Shown: positions 32,469 through 41,292, counted from the stretch's first letter. The stretch is DNA of 64,000 bases from Geodermatophilus pulveris (GCF_900188375.1 NZ_FZOO01000002.1:372001-436000); one strand, 5' to 3'. Notes: generated by a model from the sequence alone, not told the origin. Numbers and translations: made by a program.

Positions 32469-32816
32469 GTGGACGTCCGCACCGCGATCGACCCCACGGT
32501 CCCGCCCAGCGGGACCGGCTGCGTGGAGTGCGAGGCCACCGGCGGGTGGTGGTTCCACCTGCGCCGGTGCGCCCGGTGCGGGCACGTCGGCTGCTGCGAC
32601 TCCTCCCCCTCACGGCACGCGCGCCAGCACGCGGCCGAGACCGGGCACCCGGTCATCCGCAGCTACGAGCCGGGCGAGACCTGGTTCTGGGACTTCACCC
32701 GCGAGGAGCCGCTGCAGGGCCCGGACCTGGCCCCGCCGGAGCACCGGCCCCGGGACCAGGCCGCACCCGGCCCGCGCGGCCGGGTGCCCGCCGACTGGCT
32801 GGACCAGCTGCACTGA
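32469..32816 (+). CDS. UBP-type zinc finger protein
   Basis: A 115-residue protein with a ZnF-UBP (BUZ) domain. The ligands are seen as C18-x2-C21, C34-x2-C37, C42, and H50/H54/H60 in SPSRHARQHAAETGH. Aromatics around WWFHLRRC and the EPGETWFWDF tail are typical. In eukaryotes this domain binds the free C-terminal Gly-Gly of ubiquitin; in bacteria its partner is unknown. GTG 32469-32471 has a GGAGGAG site upstream. Homologues sit next to the kinase/reductase fusion in other actinomycetes as far as I recall, so it probably belongs to the same pathway. Nine bases after its stop lies the end of the convergent TetR gene. Confidence 0.88.
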   Translation: MDVRTAIDPTVPPSGTGCVECEATGGWWFHLRRCARCGHVGCCDSSPSRHARQHAAETGHPVIRSYEPGETWFWDFTREEPLQGPDLAPPEHRPRDQAAPGPRGRVPADWLDQLH

Positions 32817-32825
32817 GGGGTGGCC

Positions 32826-33512
32826 TCAGCGGGCGGTGAGGTGGGCGACGACGAGGTCGCCGAGCAGCCGGCGCTGGTGGTCGCGCCGCTCGCCGTCGAG
32901 CATGTCCCGGCCGAACAGCACCCGCCAGGTGTGCCGGTTCGCCGTCCGGAAGACGCAGTAGGAGCTGATCACCTGGTGCACGTCGAGCGCGTCGACGTCC
33001 TCCCGGAACACCCCGGCGTCCCGGCCGCGCTCCAGGATCCGGCCGAGCACGTCCAGGGCGGGGTTGGCCATGCCGGACAGCGCCTCGGACCCGGCGATGT
33101 GCTCGGCGCGGTGGATGTTCTCGATGCTGACCAGCCGGATGAACTCCGGGTGCGCCTCGTGGTGGTCGAAGGTGAGCCCGGCGAGCTCGCGGACGGCCTG
33201 CACCGGGTCGCGGTGCTCGACGTCGAGCTGCCGCTCGAGGCTGCGGATCCGGCTGTAGGCCCGCTCCAGGACCGCGACGTAGAGCTGCTGCTTGCCGCCG
33301 AAGTAGTAGTAGATCATCCGCTTGGTGGTGCTGGTCTTGGCGGCGATCTCGTCGACGCGGGCCCCGGCGTAGCCCCGGTCGGCGAACTCGCTGGTGGCCA
33401 CGTCGAGGATCTCGGCGCGGGTGCGCTCGGCGTCGCGCGACCGCGGCGGGGCGGGGACGCGGCCGGCCGGCCCGTCGTCGTCGGGCAGCGGCTGGGCGGC
33501 GGACGGCGGCAC
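32826..33512 (-). CDS. TetR/AcrR family regulator (probably of the quinate/shikimate genes)
   Basis: A 228-residue TetR-family regulator. After a Pro/Asp-rich N-terminal tail, the HTH lies at about 25-75: RAEILDVATSEFADRGYAG, VDEIAAKTSTTKRMIYYYFGGK. A helical C-terminal domain of the TetR_C type follows. The gene is downstream of the MHS transporter, separated by a 19-bp-stem terminator, so it likely has its own promoter in the remaining 38 bases or depends on readthrough. The inverted repeat at 35121 between the transporter and the dehydrogenase is a fit target. GTG 33510-33512 has a GGAGG run upstream. Confidence 0.9.
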   Translation of the reverse strand: MPPSAAQPLPDDDGPAGRVPAPPRSRDAERTRAEILDVATSEFADRGYAGARVDEIAAKTSTTKRMIYYYFGGKQQLYVAVLERAYSRIRSLERQLDVEHRDPVQAVRELAGLTFDHHEAHPEFIRLVSIENIHRAEHIAGSEALSGMANPALDVLGRILERGRDAGVFREDVDALDVHQVISSYCVFRTANRHTWRVLFGRDMLDGERRDHQRRLLGDLVVAHLTAR

Positions 33513-33550
33513 GGCGGAGGTCCTCCCGGTGCGGACGTGGGGCCTGCGAG

Positions 33551-33593
33551 CGTAGGTGGCCGGGCCGACACGGCGTCGGCCCGGCCACCTACG
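33551..33593 (-). terminator. Hairpin terminator after the MHS transporter
   Basis: A perfect 19-bp stem (33551-33569 with 33575-33593) around a five-base loop, 26 bases past the transporter stop and before the TetR gene on the same strand. Confidence 0.82.
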
Positions 33594-33619
33594 GCCCCTG
33601 CCGGAGCAGGGGTCCTGCC

Positions 33620-35011
33620 TCACACGGAGGCGCGGATGCGCTCGTACTCCTCGCGCGGCACCACCGGGGCGTCGTCGCGGCCCAGGTCGTTCATGTGCAC
33701 CCGGTGGGTCTCCCGGGCCGACCAGGCGGCCGTGGCCGCGATGATCCCGATGCCGAAGGTGATGCTGCCGACGATGAGCGGCACGTTGGCGTCGCCCGGG
33801 GCCACGATCGCGTAGACGGTGGGGAGGAACGCGGTGATCATCGTGCCCAGGTTCTGGGAGACCGCGAAGGCCGTGACGCGGGTCCGGGTGGGGAACAGCT
33901 CCTGGTAGAAGGCGGGGAAGACCGCGTTGTAGCCCTGGTAGACCACGCCCCACATGAGGATCGCGAGGGCGAAGGCCCCGAGCACCGAGCCCTGGCTGAT
34001 CGCGTAGAGGTACGCGAAGGACAGCAGCGTGGACCCCAGCGCGCCGACGATGATGCAGGGCCGCCGGCCGATGCGGTCGGACAGGTTGCCGACGAAGGGG
34101 ATCAGCAGCACGGCGACCGCGTTGCCGACCACGGAGATCCACAGGTAGGTGGCGGTGTCGAACTCGATGCCGTACGCCTCGCTGGTGGCGTACGTGGCGC
34201 CGAAGACGGTGGTGGCCACCGGGACGGCGTTCATCAGCGCCATGCAGATCACCCGCAGCATGTCCGGGCCGCTCTCCCGGACCGCCTGGACGATCGGGGC
34301 CTTGGGCACCTCGCCGTGCACGGCCTCCTCCTGGAAGACCGGGGTCTCGTCGACCCGGCGGCGGATGACGATGCCGGCGAGCACCACGAGCGCGGACAGC
34401 AGGAACGGGATGCGCCAGCCCCACGACTCGAACTGCGCGTCGGGCAGGAGGGACGCCAGCGGCAGGAAGACCGCGGCGGCCAGGATCTGCCCGGCCTGCA
34501 CGCCCTGCAGGGTGTAGCTGGCGTAGTAGCCGCGCCGGCCGAAGGGGGCGTGCTCGACGATCATCGCGCTGGCCCCGGAGATCTCGCCGCCCACGGCGAA
34601 GCCCTGCACCAGCCGCAGCACCACGAGCAGCGCCGGGGCCAGCAGGCCCACCTGCTGGTAGGTGGGCAGCAGGGCGACGAGGAACGTGGACACGCCCATC
34701 AGCAGCATGCAGAGCACCAGGACGTTCTTGCGCCCGCGGGTGTCCCCCCAGTGGCCCAGCACGAAGGCGCCGATCGGGCGGGCGACGTAGCCGACGCCGA
34801 AGGTGGCCAGCGAGACGATGATCCCGATCTGCGGGTCGGACTCGGGGAAGAAGATCGTCGGGAAGACCAGGGCGGCGGCCTGGGCGTAGATGAAGAAGTC
34901 GTAGTACTCGAGGGCGCTGCCCATCCAGCCGCTGGCCGCGGCCTTCTTGGGCGTCTTCGCGAACTCGCCGGGCTCGTGCGAGCCGGGCGGCTCGACCACT
35001 GCGTCGCGCAT
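33620..35011 (-). CDS. MHS-family MFS transporter (shikimate/quinate type)
   Basis: A 463-residue metabolite:H+ symporter with 12 membrane segments. MHS signatures: SALEYYDFFIYAQAAALVFPTIFF at TM1, the ATFGVGYVARPIGAFVLGHWGD loop, DTRGRKNVLVLCMLLMG (motif A), RLVQGFAVGGEISGAS, and FGRRGYYASYTLQGVQAG. ShiA, the shikimate/dehydroshikimate carrier, is of this family. The divergent neighbours (dehydrogenase and dehydratase of the same pathway) support quinate, shikimate or dehydroshikimate as substrate. A GGAGG site precedes ATG 35009-35011. It is followed by a strong terminator. Confidence 0.9.
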   Translation of the reverse strand: MRDAVVEPPGSHEPGEFAKTPKKAAASGWMGSALEYYDFFIYAQAAALVFPTIFFPESDPQIGIIVSLATFGVGYVARPIGAFVLGHWGDTRGRKNVLVLCMLLMGVSTFLVALLPTYQQVGLLAPALLVVLRLVQGFAVGGEISGASAMIVEHAPFGRRGYYASYTLQGVQAGQILAAAVFLPLASLLPDAQFESWGWRIPFLLSALVVLAGIVIRRRVDETPVFQEEAVHGEVPKAPIVQAVRESGPDMLRVICMALMNAVPVATTVFGATYATSEAYGIEFDTATYLWISVVGNAVAVLLIPFVGNLSDRIGRRPCIIVGALGSTLLSFAYLYAISQGSVLGAFALAILMWGVVYQGYNAVFPAFYQELFPTRTRVTAFAVSQNLGTMITAFLPTVYAIVAPGDANVPLIVGSITFGIGIIAATAAWSARETHRVHMNDLGRDDAPVVPREEYERIRASV

Positions 35012-35120
35012 CGGGTCCTCCAGGGGCGGGGTGCGCCGGTCGGCGCGGGGACGGCGGGGCTCTGCACTGCGGGGTGCTGCTCGGTGCCGGGAACGGGCGC
35101 GGTGACCGGCACCACGTCCG

Positions 35121-35142
35121 TAATGAACTACTTGGTACATTA
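35121..35142. promoter_or_regulatory. Imperfect palindrome, likely TetR operator for the quinate/shikimate genes
   Basis: TAATGAAC (35121-35128) and GTACATTA (35135-35142) form an inverted repeat with one mismatch, six bases apart. A related element, ACCAACTGGTACAT (35229-35242), holds ACCA-AC-TGGT and repeats the GGTACAT half-site nearer the dehydrogenase start. The pair lies between divergent transporter and dehydrogenase genes, so one regulator could control both. Confidence 0.6.
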
Positions 35143-35256
35143 GCGTGGCGCGGAACACAAGCCCCCGTCCCGACCGACCTGCCGGGCTGGCGCCGGGGAC
35201 GCCGGTGTGGTCTGCTGCACAGCAACTCACCAACTGGTACATAGGGGGCGGTCCGG

Positions 35257-36135
35257 GTGACGGACGACGCGCACGGGTTCCTGGTCGGTCTGGTCGGCAG
35301 CGGCATCGGCCCCTCGCTGAGCCCGCCGCTGCACGAGCGGGAGGCCGACGAGCTGGGCCTGCGCTACCTCTACCGGCGGCTGGACCTCGACGTCCTGGCC
35401 CGCCCGGCATCGGCGGTCGGCGAGGTCCTGGCCGCCGCCCGACTGGCCGGCTACGACGGGCTCAACGTCACCCACCCGTGCAAGCAGCTGGTCCTCGGCC
35501 ACCTCGACGAGCTCTCCCCCGACGCCGCCGCCCTGGGCGCGGTGAACACCGTCGTCCTGCGCGGCGGGCGGGCGGTCGGGCACAACACCGACTGGTCCGG
35601 CTTCGCCCGGGCCTTCGACCGCGGCCTGCCCGAGGCCGCGCTGGACCGCGTGGTGCTGCTCGGGGCCGGCGGCGCCGGCGCCGCGGTCGCCCACGCGCTG
35701 CTCACCCTGGGTGCTGCGCGGCTGACCGTCCTGGACGTGGACGGGCAGCGGGCCGGCGCGCTGGCCGGGTCGCTGGCCGAGCGGTTCGGCGCCGGCCGGG
35801 CAGTCGGCGGCGACCTCGCCGGGCTGCCCGCGGCCCTGGCCGGCGCCGACGGGCTGGTGCACGCCACCCCCACCGGCATGGCCGCGCACCCCGGCCTGCC
35901 GCTGGACGCCGCGCTGCTGCGCCCGGAGCTGTGGGTGGCCGACATCGTCTACCGGCCGCTGCGGACCGCGCTCGTGCGCACCGCCCGCGAGCGCGGCTGC
36001 CGGGTGCTCGACGGCGGCGGCATGGCGGTGTTCCAGGCCGTCGACTCCTTCCGGCTGTTCACCGGCGTCGAGCCGGACGCCGGACGGATGCTGGCCCACT
36101 TCACCGAGCTGGTCTCCGGCGCCCGTGTGGCGTGA
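35257..36135 (+). CDS. qsuD: Quinate/shikimate dehydrogenase (QsuD/AroE family)
   Basis: A 292-residue NAD(P)-dependent dehydrogenase. The substrate-binding half shows SGIGPSLSPPLHEREA and GLNVTHPCKQ, with the catalytic Lys in NVTHPCK, a form typical of catabolic quinate/shikimate dehydrogenases (Corynebacterium QsuD) rather than biosynthetic AroE. Then GAVNTVV, HNTDWSGF, the Rossmann motif LLGAGGAGAAVAHAL, and DGGGMAVFQAVDSF. It oxidises quinate or shikimate to the 3-dehydro compound. GTG 35257 follows an AGGGGG run. It is divergent from the transporter and overlaps the dehydratase start by about 11 bases. An AroE used only for biosynthesis is less likely in this context. Confidence 0.9.
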   Translation: MTDDAHGFLVGLVGSGIGPSLSPPLHEREADELGLRYLYRRLDLDVLARPASAVGEVLAAARLAGYDGLNVTHPCKQLVLGHLDELSPDAAALGAVNTVVLRGGRAVGHNTDWSGFARAFDRGLPEAALDRVVLLGAGGAGAAVAHALLTLGAARLTVLDVDGQRAGALAGSLAERFGAGRAVGGDLAGLPAALAGADGLVHATPTGMAAHPGLPLDAALLRPELWVADIVYRPLRTALVRTARERGCRVLDGGGMAVFQAVDSFRLFTGVEPDAGRMLAHFTELVSGARVA

Positions 36136-38059
36136 AGGACCTCGTCCCCCCCACCCCTCGCGAGCTCGGGGCGGGGCCCTGGACGAGGCCGTTGCAGCCC
36201 CTCACCGGGGCCTGGCCACGGTCTGCCTGTCCGGCACCCTCGAGGACAAGGTCGCCGCGGCCGCCGCCGCCGGGTTCGACGGCATCGAGGTCTTCGAGCC
36301 CGACCTGGTCGCCTCCCCCTGGCCGCCGGCCGAGCTGGCCGCCCGGTGCGCCGACCTCGGCCTCTCGGTCGACCTCTACCAGCCCTTCCGCGACCTGGAC
36401 TCCACCGACCCCGCGCGGTTTACCCGCACCCTGCGCCGGCTGGACCGCAAGCTCGACGTGATGGCCGCGCTCGGCGCCGACACCGTGCTGGTCTGCTCCT
36501 CGGTCGCCCCGGACGCCGTCGACGACCCCGACCAGCTGGCCGGGCAGCTGGCCACGGCCGCCGCGCGCGCCGCCGAGCGCGGGCTGCGGATCGCCTACGA
36601 GGCGCTGGCCTGGGGTCGGCACGTGTCCACCTGGGAACGCTCCTGGGACGCCGTCCGCCGCGCGGACTCCCCCGCCCTCGGGCTGTGCCTGGACAGCTTC
36701 CACGTGCTCTCCCGCGGCGGGGACCCGGCCGGCTTCGCCGCCGTCCCCGGGGAGAAGCTGTTCTTCTTGCAGCTGGCCGACGCCCCGCAGCTGGCCATGG
36801 ACGTGCTGCAGTGGAGCCGCCACCACCGGCTCTTCCCCGGCCAGGGCGCCTTCGACCTGCCCGGCTTCGTCGCCGCCGTGCTCGCCACCGGCTACGCCGG
36901 GCCGCTGTCGCTGGAGGTCTTCAACGACGTCTACCGGCAGGCCGACCCGGCCCGGACGGCGGTCGACGCGATGCGCTCGCTGCAGTGGCTGGAGGAGGCG
37001 CTGGCGCTGCGCTCCCCGGGTGCCGGCCCGCCCCCGCCGCCGGCCGCGCCGGCCCTGTCCGGGTGGTCGTTCACCGAGCTCGCCGTGGACGGCGTCTCCG
37101 GGCCGCGGGCGGCCGACGTGCTCGCCGCGCTGGGCTTCGCGCACACCGGCCAGCACCGCTCCAAGCCGGTGCAGCTGTGGGAGCAGGGCCGCGACCCGGC
37201 CCGTCGCGCCCGCGTGCTGCTCAACGCCTCCGTCGTCCGTCCGGCCTCGGCCGGCGTCGCCTCGGTCGCCGCGCTCGGCCTGGAGAGCGCCGACCCGGCG
37301 CGCTCCGCCGCGCGCGCGGAGGCGATGAGCGCCCCGGTCCTGGCCCGCACGAGGGGCGCGGCCGAGGCCGAGCTGTCCGCGGTCGAGGCCCCCGACGGCA
37401 CCCAGGTGTTCTTCACCCGCACCGTGCCCGGCGGGTGGCCGGCGGACTTCCTGCCCACCGGCGAGCAGCCCGGGACCGGGGCCGGCGTGACCGGCGTGGA
37501 CCACGTGGGGCTGACCCAGCCGTTCGACTCCTTCGACGAGGCCGGGCTGTTCTACCGCGCCGTCCTCGGCCTGGAGCCGCAGGAGCTGACCGAGGCCGCC
37601 GCGCCGTTCGGGCTGGTGCGCACCCGCGCGGTCACCGACCCCGGCCGGTCGGTGCGCCTGGCCCTGTCGGCGGCCACGCTGCGCCGCGGCGGCTGGGCGC
37701 CGGGCGTGCCGGAGCCGCAGTACGTGGCGCTGGCCACCGACGACCTCGTGGCCACCGCCCGGGCCCTGCGGGACGGCGGCGCGCCGGTGCTGCCGCTGCC
37801 GGCGAACTACGCCGACGACCTCGAGGCCCGCCTGGACCTGCCCGCCGACGTGCTGGCGGCCGTCCGGGAGCACGGGCTCATGTACGAGGAGGACGGGACG
37901 GGGGGCTACCTGCACCTGGCCACCGAGGTGCTCGGCGACCGGGTGTTCTTCGAGGTGGTGCAGCGCCTCGGCGGCTACGACGGCTACGGCACCGCCGATG
38001 CCCCGGTGCGGATGGCCGCGCACCGCCGCCGGCGCCAGGCGGCCGACGGCGGGGGCTAG
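36125..38059 (+). CDS. qsuB: 3-dehydroshikimate dehydratase, QsuB type (TIM barrel + HPPD-like domain)
   Basis: A 644-residue two-domain enzyme. Residues about 28-290 are a xylose-isomerase-like TIM barrel ([73 protein letters not shown]), whose metal site dehydrates 3-dehydroshikimate to protocatechuate. Residues about 310-640 resemble 4-hydroxyphenylpyruvate dioxygenase ([48 protein letters not shown]), as in Corynebacterium QsuB (618 residues). The start is uncertain: GTG 36125 overlaps qsuD and adds about 25 unusual residues before [11 protein letters not shown]; no better GTG or ATG is in frame. No protocatechuate dioxygenase gene is in the window. Its stop overlaps that of the convergent hydrolase gene. 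Confidence 0.92.
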   Translation: MWREGPRPPHPSRARGGALDEAVAAPHRGLATVCLSGTLEDKVAAAAAAGFDGIEVFEPDLVASPWPPAELAARCADLGLSVDLYQPFRDLDSTDPARFTRTLRRLDRKLDVMAALGADTVLVCSSVAPDAVDDPDQLAGQLATAAARAAERGLRIAYEALAWGRHVSTWERSWDAVRRADSPALGLCLDSFHVLSRGGDPAGFAAVPGEKLFFLQLADAPQLAMDVLQWSRHHRLFPGQGAFDLPGFVAAVLATGYAGPLSLEVFNDVYRQADPARTAVDAMRSLQWLEEALALRSPGAGPPPPPAAPALSGWSFTELAVDGVSGPRAADVLAALGFAHTGQHRSKPVQLWEQGRDPARRARVLLNASVVRPASAGVASVAALGLESADPARSAARAEAMSAPVLARTRGAAEAELSAVEAPDGTQVFFTRTVPGGWPADFLPTGEQPGTGAGVTGVDHVGLTQPFDSFDEAGLFYRAVLGLEPQELTEAAAPFGLVRTRAVTDPGRSVRLALSAATLRRGGWAPGVPEPQYVALATDDLVATARALRDGGAPVLPLPANYADDLEARLDLPADVLAAVREHGLMYEEDGTGGYLHLATEVLGDRVFFEVVQRLGGYDGYGTADAPVRMAAHRRRRQAADGGG

Positions 38060-38769
38060 CCGGCGCGCAGGTGGGTGTCGAGAAAGCGCAGGATGCGCGT
38101 CCAGGCGTCCTCGGCCGAGGGGTGGTGGTAGCTGGAGCCGGCCACCCGCTCCAGGACGGCGAGCGGGCCGCTGTTGTGCCGGTTCATGAACGAGTGCCCT
38201 GCGTCGGGGTACTCGTGCACGTCGTGCGGCACCCCGTGCCCGGTCAGCACCGTCTCCAGCCGCTGCGCCGCCCCGCGGAACGCCCGGTCGCGGCGGCCGT
38301 AGCTGCCCACGACCGGGCAGGCGCCGGCCAGCACCTCCTCGGCGTTCTCCGGCACCAACCCGTAGTTGGGCGCCGAGACGTCGAAGCCGCGGGTGGCGCC
38401 GAGCAGCGCGAAGCCGCCGCCCATGCAGAAGCCCAGGACGCCGACCCGGCCGGTGCAGTCCGGGCGCCCGGCCAGCCAGCCGCGGGTCGCCTCCAGGTCG
38501 CCGAACGCCGTCCCCTGCTGGCGGAGCAGGTCGCGGAAGGTGCGCCGGAGGCAGCGCGCGGCGCCGCCGGCGCTGAACAGGTCGGGGGCGACGGCCAGGT
38601 AGCCGGCGGCGGCCAGCCGGTCGGCCTGCTGGCGGGTGTCGTCGGTGAGCCCGAACGCCTCGTGGACGACCACCACCCCCGGCCACGGGGCCTCCCCCAC
38701 CGGCGGGACGGCGAGGTGGGCGCGCAGCTGCGGGGCGCTGGCACCGCCGGGGATGGTCGTCGCGGGCAC
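38056..38769 (-). CDS. Dienelactone hydrolase family protein
   Basis: A 237-residue DLH-type alpha/beta hydrolase. The nucleophile is Cys, C115 in [12 protein letters not shown], as in true dienelactone hydrolases. An Asp in [12 protein letters not shown] and a His in [10 protein letters not shown] complete the triad; the [21 protein letters not shown] segment at 32-52 holds the family's conserved Glu/Arg switch. No signal peptide. It is the last gene of the minus-strand run that starts at the subtilase. It could act on aromatic-ring-cleavage lactones, which would fit the neighbouring protocatechuate-forming genes, but that link is inference. GTG 38767-38769 begins at the fold. Confidence 0.88.
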   Translation of the reverse strand: MPATTIPGGASAPQLRAHLAVPPVGEAPWPGVVVVHEAFGLTDDTRQQADRLAAAGYLAVAPDLFSAGGAARCLRRTFRDLLRQQGTAFGDLEATRGWLAGRPDCTGRVGVLGFCMGGGFALLGATRGFDVSAPNYGLVPENAEEVLAGACPVVGSYGRRDRAFRGAAQRLETVLTGHGVPHDVHEYPDAGHSFMNRHNSGPLAVLERVAGSSYHHPSAEDAWTRILRFLDTHLRAG

Positions 38770-38812
38770 GGGCGGCTCCCGTCGTCGTCGGGCGGGGGGC
38801 AGGTCCCGGACG

Positions 38813-39598
38813 CTACCCAGCGCACCCCGGGTCGGCGAGGGCGGCGAGCTGGTCGCGGGCGGCCCCGGCGACCCGCGGCGGCACGCCCAGGTCGCGCAGC
38901 TGCTCGGCGGCGGCCGCCATCTCCGCGGACCGGCGGCGGGCGTGCCGGTGCGACCCGGCGACGAGGGCGTCGACGTCGGCGGCACCGAACCGGTCCAGCT
39001 CCGCGCCGATGTCGGCGCGCAGCCAGTCGGCGACCCCGGCGGCCTCCGCACCCTCCATCGCCTCGACGACCGCGGCGGCCACGCCCTTCCAGAAGACGCT
39101 GCGCAGCAGCTTGCGGGAGATGGCCGCACCCGGCGGGCCGTCCAGCACGTCCACGGTGACGCCGAGGCCGGCCAGCACCCGCGCGTAGGCGGCCGCACCG
39201 TCACCGGAGACCAGCATCGGGGTCCGCAGCCCCTTGCCGGGGACCGTCGACAGCAGCGCGACGTCGGCCACCGGCACGTCCCGGCCGGCCAGGGCCGCGG
39301 CCAGGCCGCGCTTGACGCCCGGTGCGGCGGTGTTCAGGTCGGCCCACACGGTGCCCGCGCGCAGGGCCGGCAGCGCGTTGCGCAGCGCGACGGGGGCATC
39401 GGCGGCGCTGTTCACGCTCAGCACCAGGTCCGCGTCGGCGACCGCGGCGGCCTCGCCGTCCCGCGGCCGCACGCCGGGCGGCGCGGCCACCCGCGGGTCG
39501 TAGCCCCGGACGTCGGCACCGGCGGCCACCAGGTCGCGGGCGAGCTCGCCGCCCGCCTCACCGAGCCCGAGCAGCGCGATCGCCGGCGGTCGGTCCAC
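38813..39598 (-). CDS. NAD(P)-binding beta-hydroxyacid dehydrogenase-like protein with DUF1932
   Basis: A 261-residue protein. N-terminal Rossmann fold with [20 protein letters not shown] and a cofactor-specificity segment at VRGYDPRV. The middle, [12 protein letters not shown] then [19 protein letters not shown], matches 6-phosphogluconate/3-hydroxyisobutyrate dehydrogenases. The C-terminal part ([21 protein letters not shown]) fits DUF1932, where the catalytic Lys would be in RKLLRS. Likely oxidises a small beta-hydroxy acid. It is tightly placed after the small I9-like gene (28 bases) and before the hydrolase (43 bases), so it is in the same operon. Confidence 0.82.
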   Translation of the reverse strand: MDRPPAIALLGLGEAGGELARDLVAAGADVRGYDPRVAAPPGVRPRDGEAAAVADADLVLSVNSAADAPVALRNALPALRAGTVWADLNTAAPGVKRGLAAALAGRDVPVADVALLSTVPGKGLRTPMLVSGDGAAAYARVLAGLGVTVDVLDGPPGAAISRKLLRSVFWKGVAAAVVEAMEGAEAAGVADWLRADIGAELDRFGAADVDALVAGSHRHARRRSAEMAAAAEQLRDLGVPPRVAGAARDQLAALADPGCAG

Positions 39599-39626
39599 GG
39601 TCCCCCTCCTCCTCTCCCCGCGCCGG

Positions 39627-39860
39627 CTACTGGACCGGCGAGTCCGGGGGCGACAGCTGCACCCGGCGGGCCTCCTCCACGGCCGCCACCCCGGCGACCC
39701 GCAGCTCGGCCAGCGGCCGGCCGGCGGGCAGCTGCCCGGAGATGACCCCGATCTCGGTGAGCACCTGGTCGACCTGCATCCCGCGCTCGCGCAGCGACGC
39801 GGCGACCGCGCCCAGGTCGGCCAGGTGCGCGTCGTCGACGGTCACGATCACGGTGGTCAC
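39627..39860 (-). CDS. Free-standing I9-propeptide-like small protein
   Basis: A 77-residue protein (TTVIVTVDDAHLADLGAVAA, SLRERGMQVDQVLTEIGVIS, then LRVAGVAAVEEARRVQLSPP). The alpha/beta pattern with a closing strand GVAAVEEARRVQL is like the inhibitor I9 propeptides that fold and inhibit subtilisins. It sits 61 bases after the stop of a subtilase gene on the same strand. Acting in trans as inhibitor or folding helper is the inference. GTG 39858-39860 begins the first strand. Assignment rests on pattern and context, not a sure family match. Confidence 0.65.
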   Translation of the reverse strand: MTTVIVTVDDAHLADLGAVAASLRERGMQVDQVLTEIGVISGQLPAGRPLAELRVAGVAAVEEARRVQLSPPDSPVQ

Positions 39861-39921
39861 CGGCGCACCGTAGCCGCGGGCGGCCCTCCGCGGGGGTGGT
39901 GCCCCCGCGGGCGGCGGTGCG

Positions 39922-41208
39922 TCACCGCGGTGCGAGCGGCAGCCCGGCGCCGACGTCCACCGACGGGAGCGGCAGCCGCCGGGCGGCCCGGTCCAGGGCC
40001 CACCACAGGTCCCGCCCGCGCAGGCCGGTCTGCTCGGCCCACAGCGCGGCCAGCCCGGCGACGTGCGGCGTGGCCATGCTGGTGCCGCTGATCGTGTCGT
40101 AGCGGTCCGGCAGCGGCCAGGAGGAGTAGACGTCCACGCCGGGCGCGGCCAGGTCGACCTGCCCGCCGGGCACGGTGGTGCTGCGCGCGGAGAACCAGGC
40201 GACCTCGAGGGCGGCGTCCAGCGCGCCGACGGCCAGGATGTCCGGGCTGTTCGCCGGCGCCCCCACGAAGCCGACCTGGCCGTTGCCGCGGTCGGCGTTG
40301 TTGCCGGCCGCCGCGACGATGAGCGACCCCTGGTCCAGCGCCCGCCGCCCGGCGGCGGTGTAGGCCGGGCTGGGCTCGGGGGTGTCCGCGCCCAGGGACA
40401 TGGACACCACCTGGCAGCCGTTGCGCACCGCCCAGGCGATGCCGGCGAGGATCTCCGCGTCGGTGCCCGAACCCTCGTCGCTGAGCACCTTGCCGACGAA
40501 CACCTCCGTCTCCGGCGCGACCCCGTAGCCGCGGGACCCCTCCAGCGTGCGCGGCCCGCAGGCGGTGCCCACGCAGTGCGTGCCGTGCCCGTGCCCGTCC
40601 TGCGCGGGCTGTCCGGGGACGAACGAGGTCGCGGTGAGCGCCCGCCCGGCGAGGTCGGGGTGGGCGAGGTCCACCCCGGTGTCGAGCACCGCCACCCGGA
40701 TCCCGCGCCCGGTGCGCGGCGAGGTGGCGGCCTCGGTGGCCTGCAGGCCCCAGGTGTACTGCGGGGTGTCCGCGTACAGCGGGGCGCCCGGCGCCGGGGC
40801 CGCGGTCGCGCCGAGCAGCCGCCCGGTGAGGTCGGCGACGGCGTCCCGGTAGCCGGCCAGGTAGCCCTCGGGGACCTCCGGCAGCACGTGGTGCACCAGC
40901 TCCGGGGTGACCGCGAGCACCGACGGGTCGCCGGCCAGCCGCTGCGGGTCCACGGCGGCCACGGCCAGCCCGAGGCCGGGGAAGACGACCCCCTCGGCCT
41001 GCCGCAGCCGGCCGGCGTCCGCGTCGCCGGGCTCCACGTCGCGGGAGTCGGCGACGTCGGACAGCCCGGCGATCCGGCGCAGCGCGGCGGCGGCGTCCTC
41101 GGCGGGGTCGGCGAAGACCACCACCGACCGGCCGGTGGTCGGGGCCGGCGGCACGGCGCCGACCCGGTCGCGGCCGGGGCGTGCCCCGGGCGTCGGTCGT
41201 CCGATCAC
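39922..41208 (-). CDS. S8 family serine peptidase (subtilase)
   Basis: A 428-residue subtilisin-like protease. Catalytic triad: D176 in VAVLDTGVD, H208 in HGHGTHC, S377 in SGTSMATPHVAG; oxyanion Asn in AAAGNNADRG. The first 150 residues form a prodomain-like region with VLAVTPELVHHVLPE at its end. No signal peptide or membrane segment is visible, so the enzyme may stay inside the cell or leave by an unknown route. GTG 41206-41208 has a GGAGG site. It heads an operon-like run: subtilase, I9-like protein, DUF1932 dehydrogenase, DLH hydrolase. Confidence 0.93.
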   Translation of the reverse strand: MIGRPTPGARPGRDRVGAVPPAPTTGRSVVVFADPAEDAAAALRRIAGLSDVADSRDVEPGDADAGRLRQAEGVVFPGLGLAVAAVDPQRLAGDPSVLAVTPELVHHVLPEVPEGYLAGYRDAVADLTGRLLGATAAPAPGAPLYADTPQYTWGLQATEAATSPRTGRGIRVAVLDTGVDLAHPDLAGRALTATSFVPGQPAQDGHGHGTHCVGTACGPRTLEGSRGYGVAPETEVFVGKVLSDEGSGTDAEILAGIAWAVRNGCQVVSMSLGADTPEPSPAYTAAGRRALDQGSLIVAAAGNNADRGNGQVGFVGAPANSPDILAVGALDAALEVAWFSARSTTVPGGQVDLAAPGVDVYSSWPLPDRYDTISGTSMATPHVAGLAALWAEQTGLRGRDLWWALDRAARRLPLPSVDVGAGLPLAPR

Positions 41209-41292
41209 GGCTGCCTCCTGCGTCCGGTGGGGGCACCCCGGGAGCCCGCGGTGCCGCCCCCATCGTGTCGGACTGCCACCGACCCCGCACCC

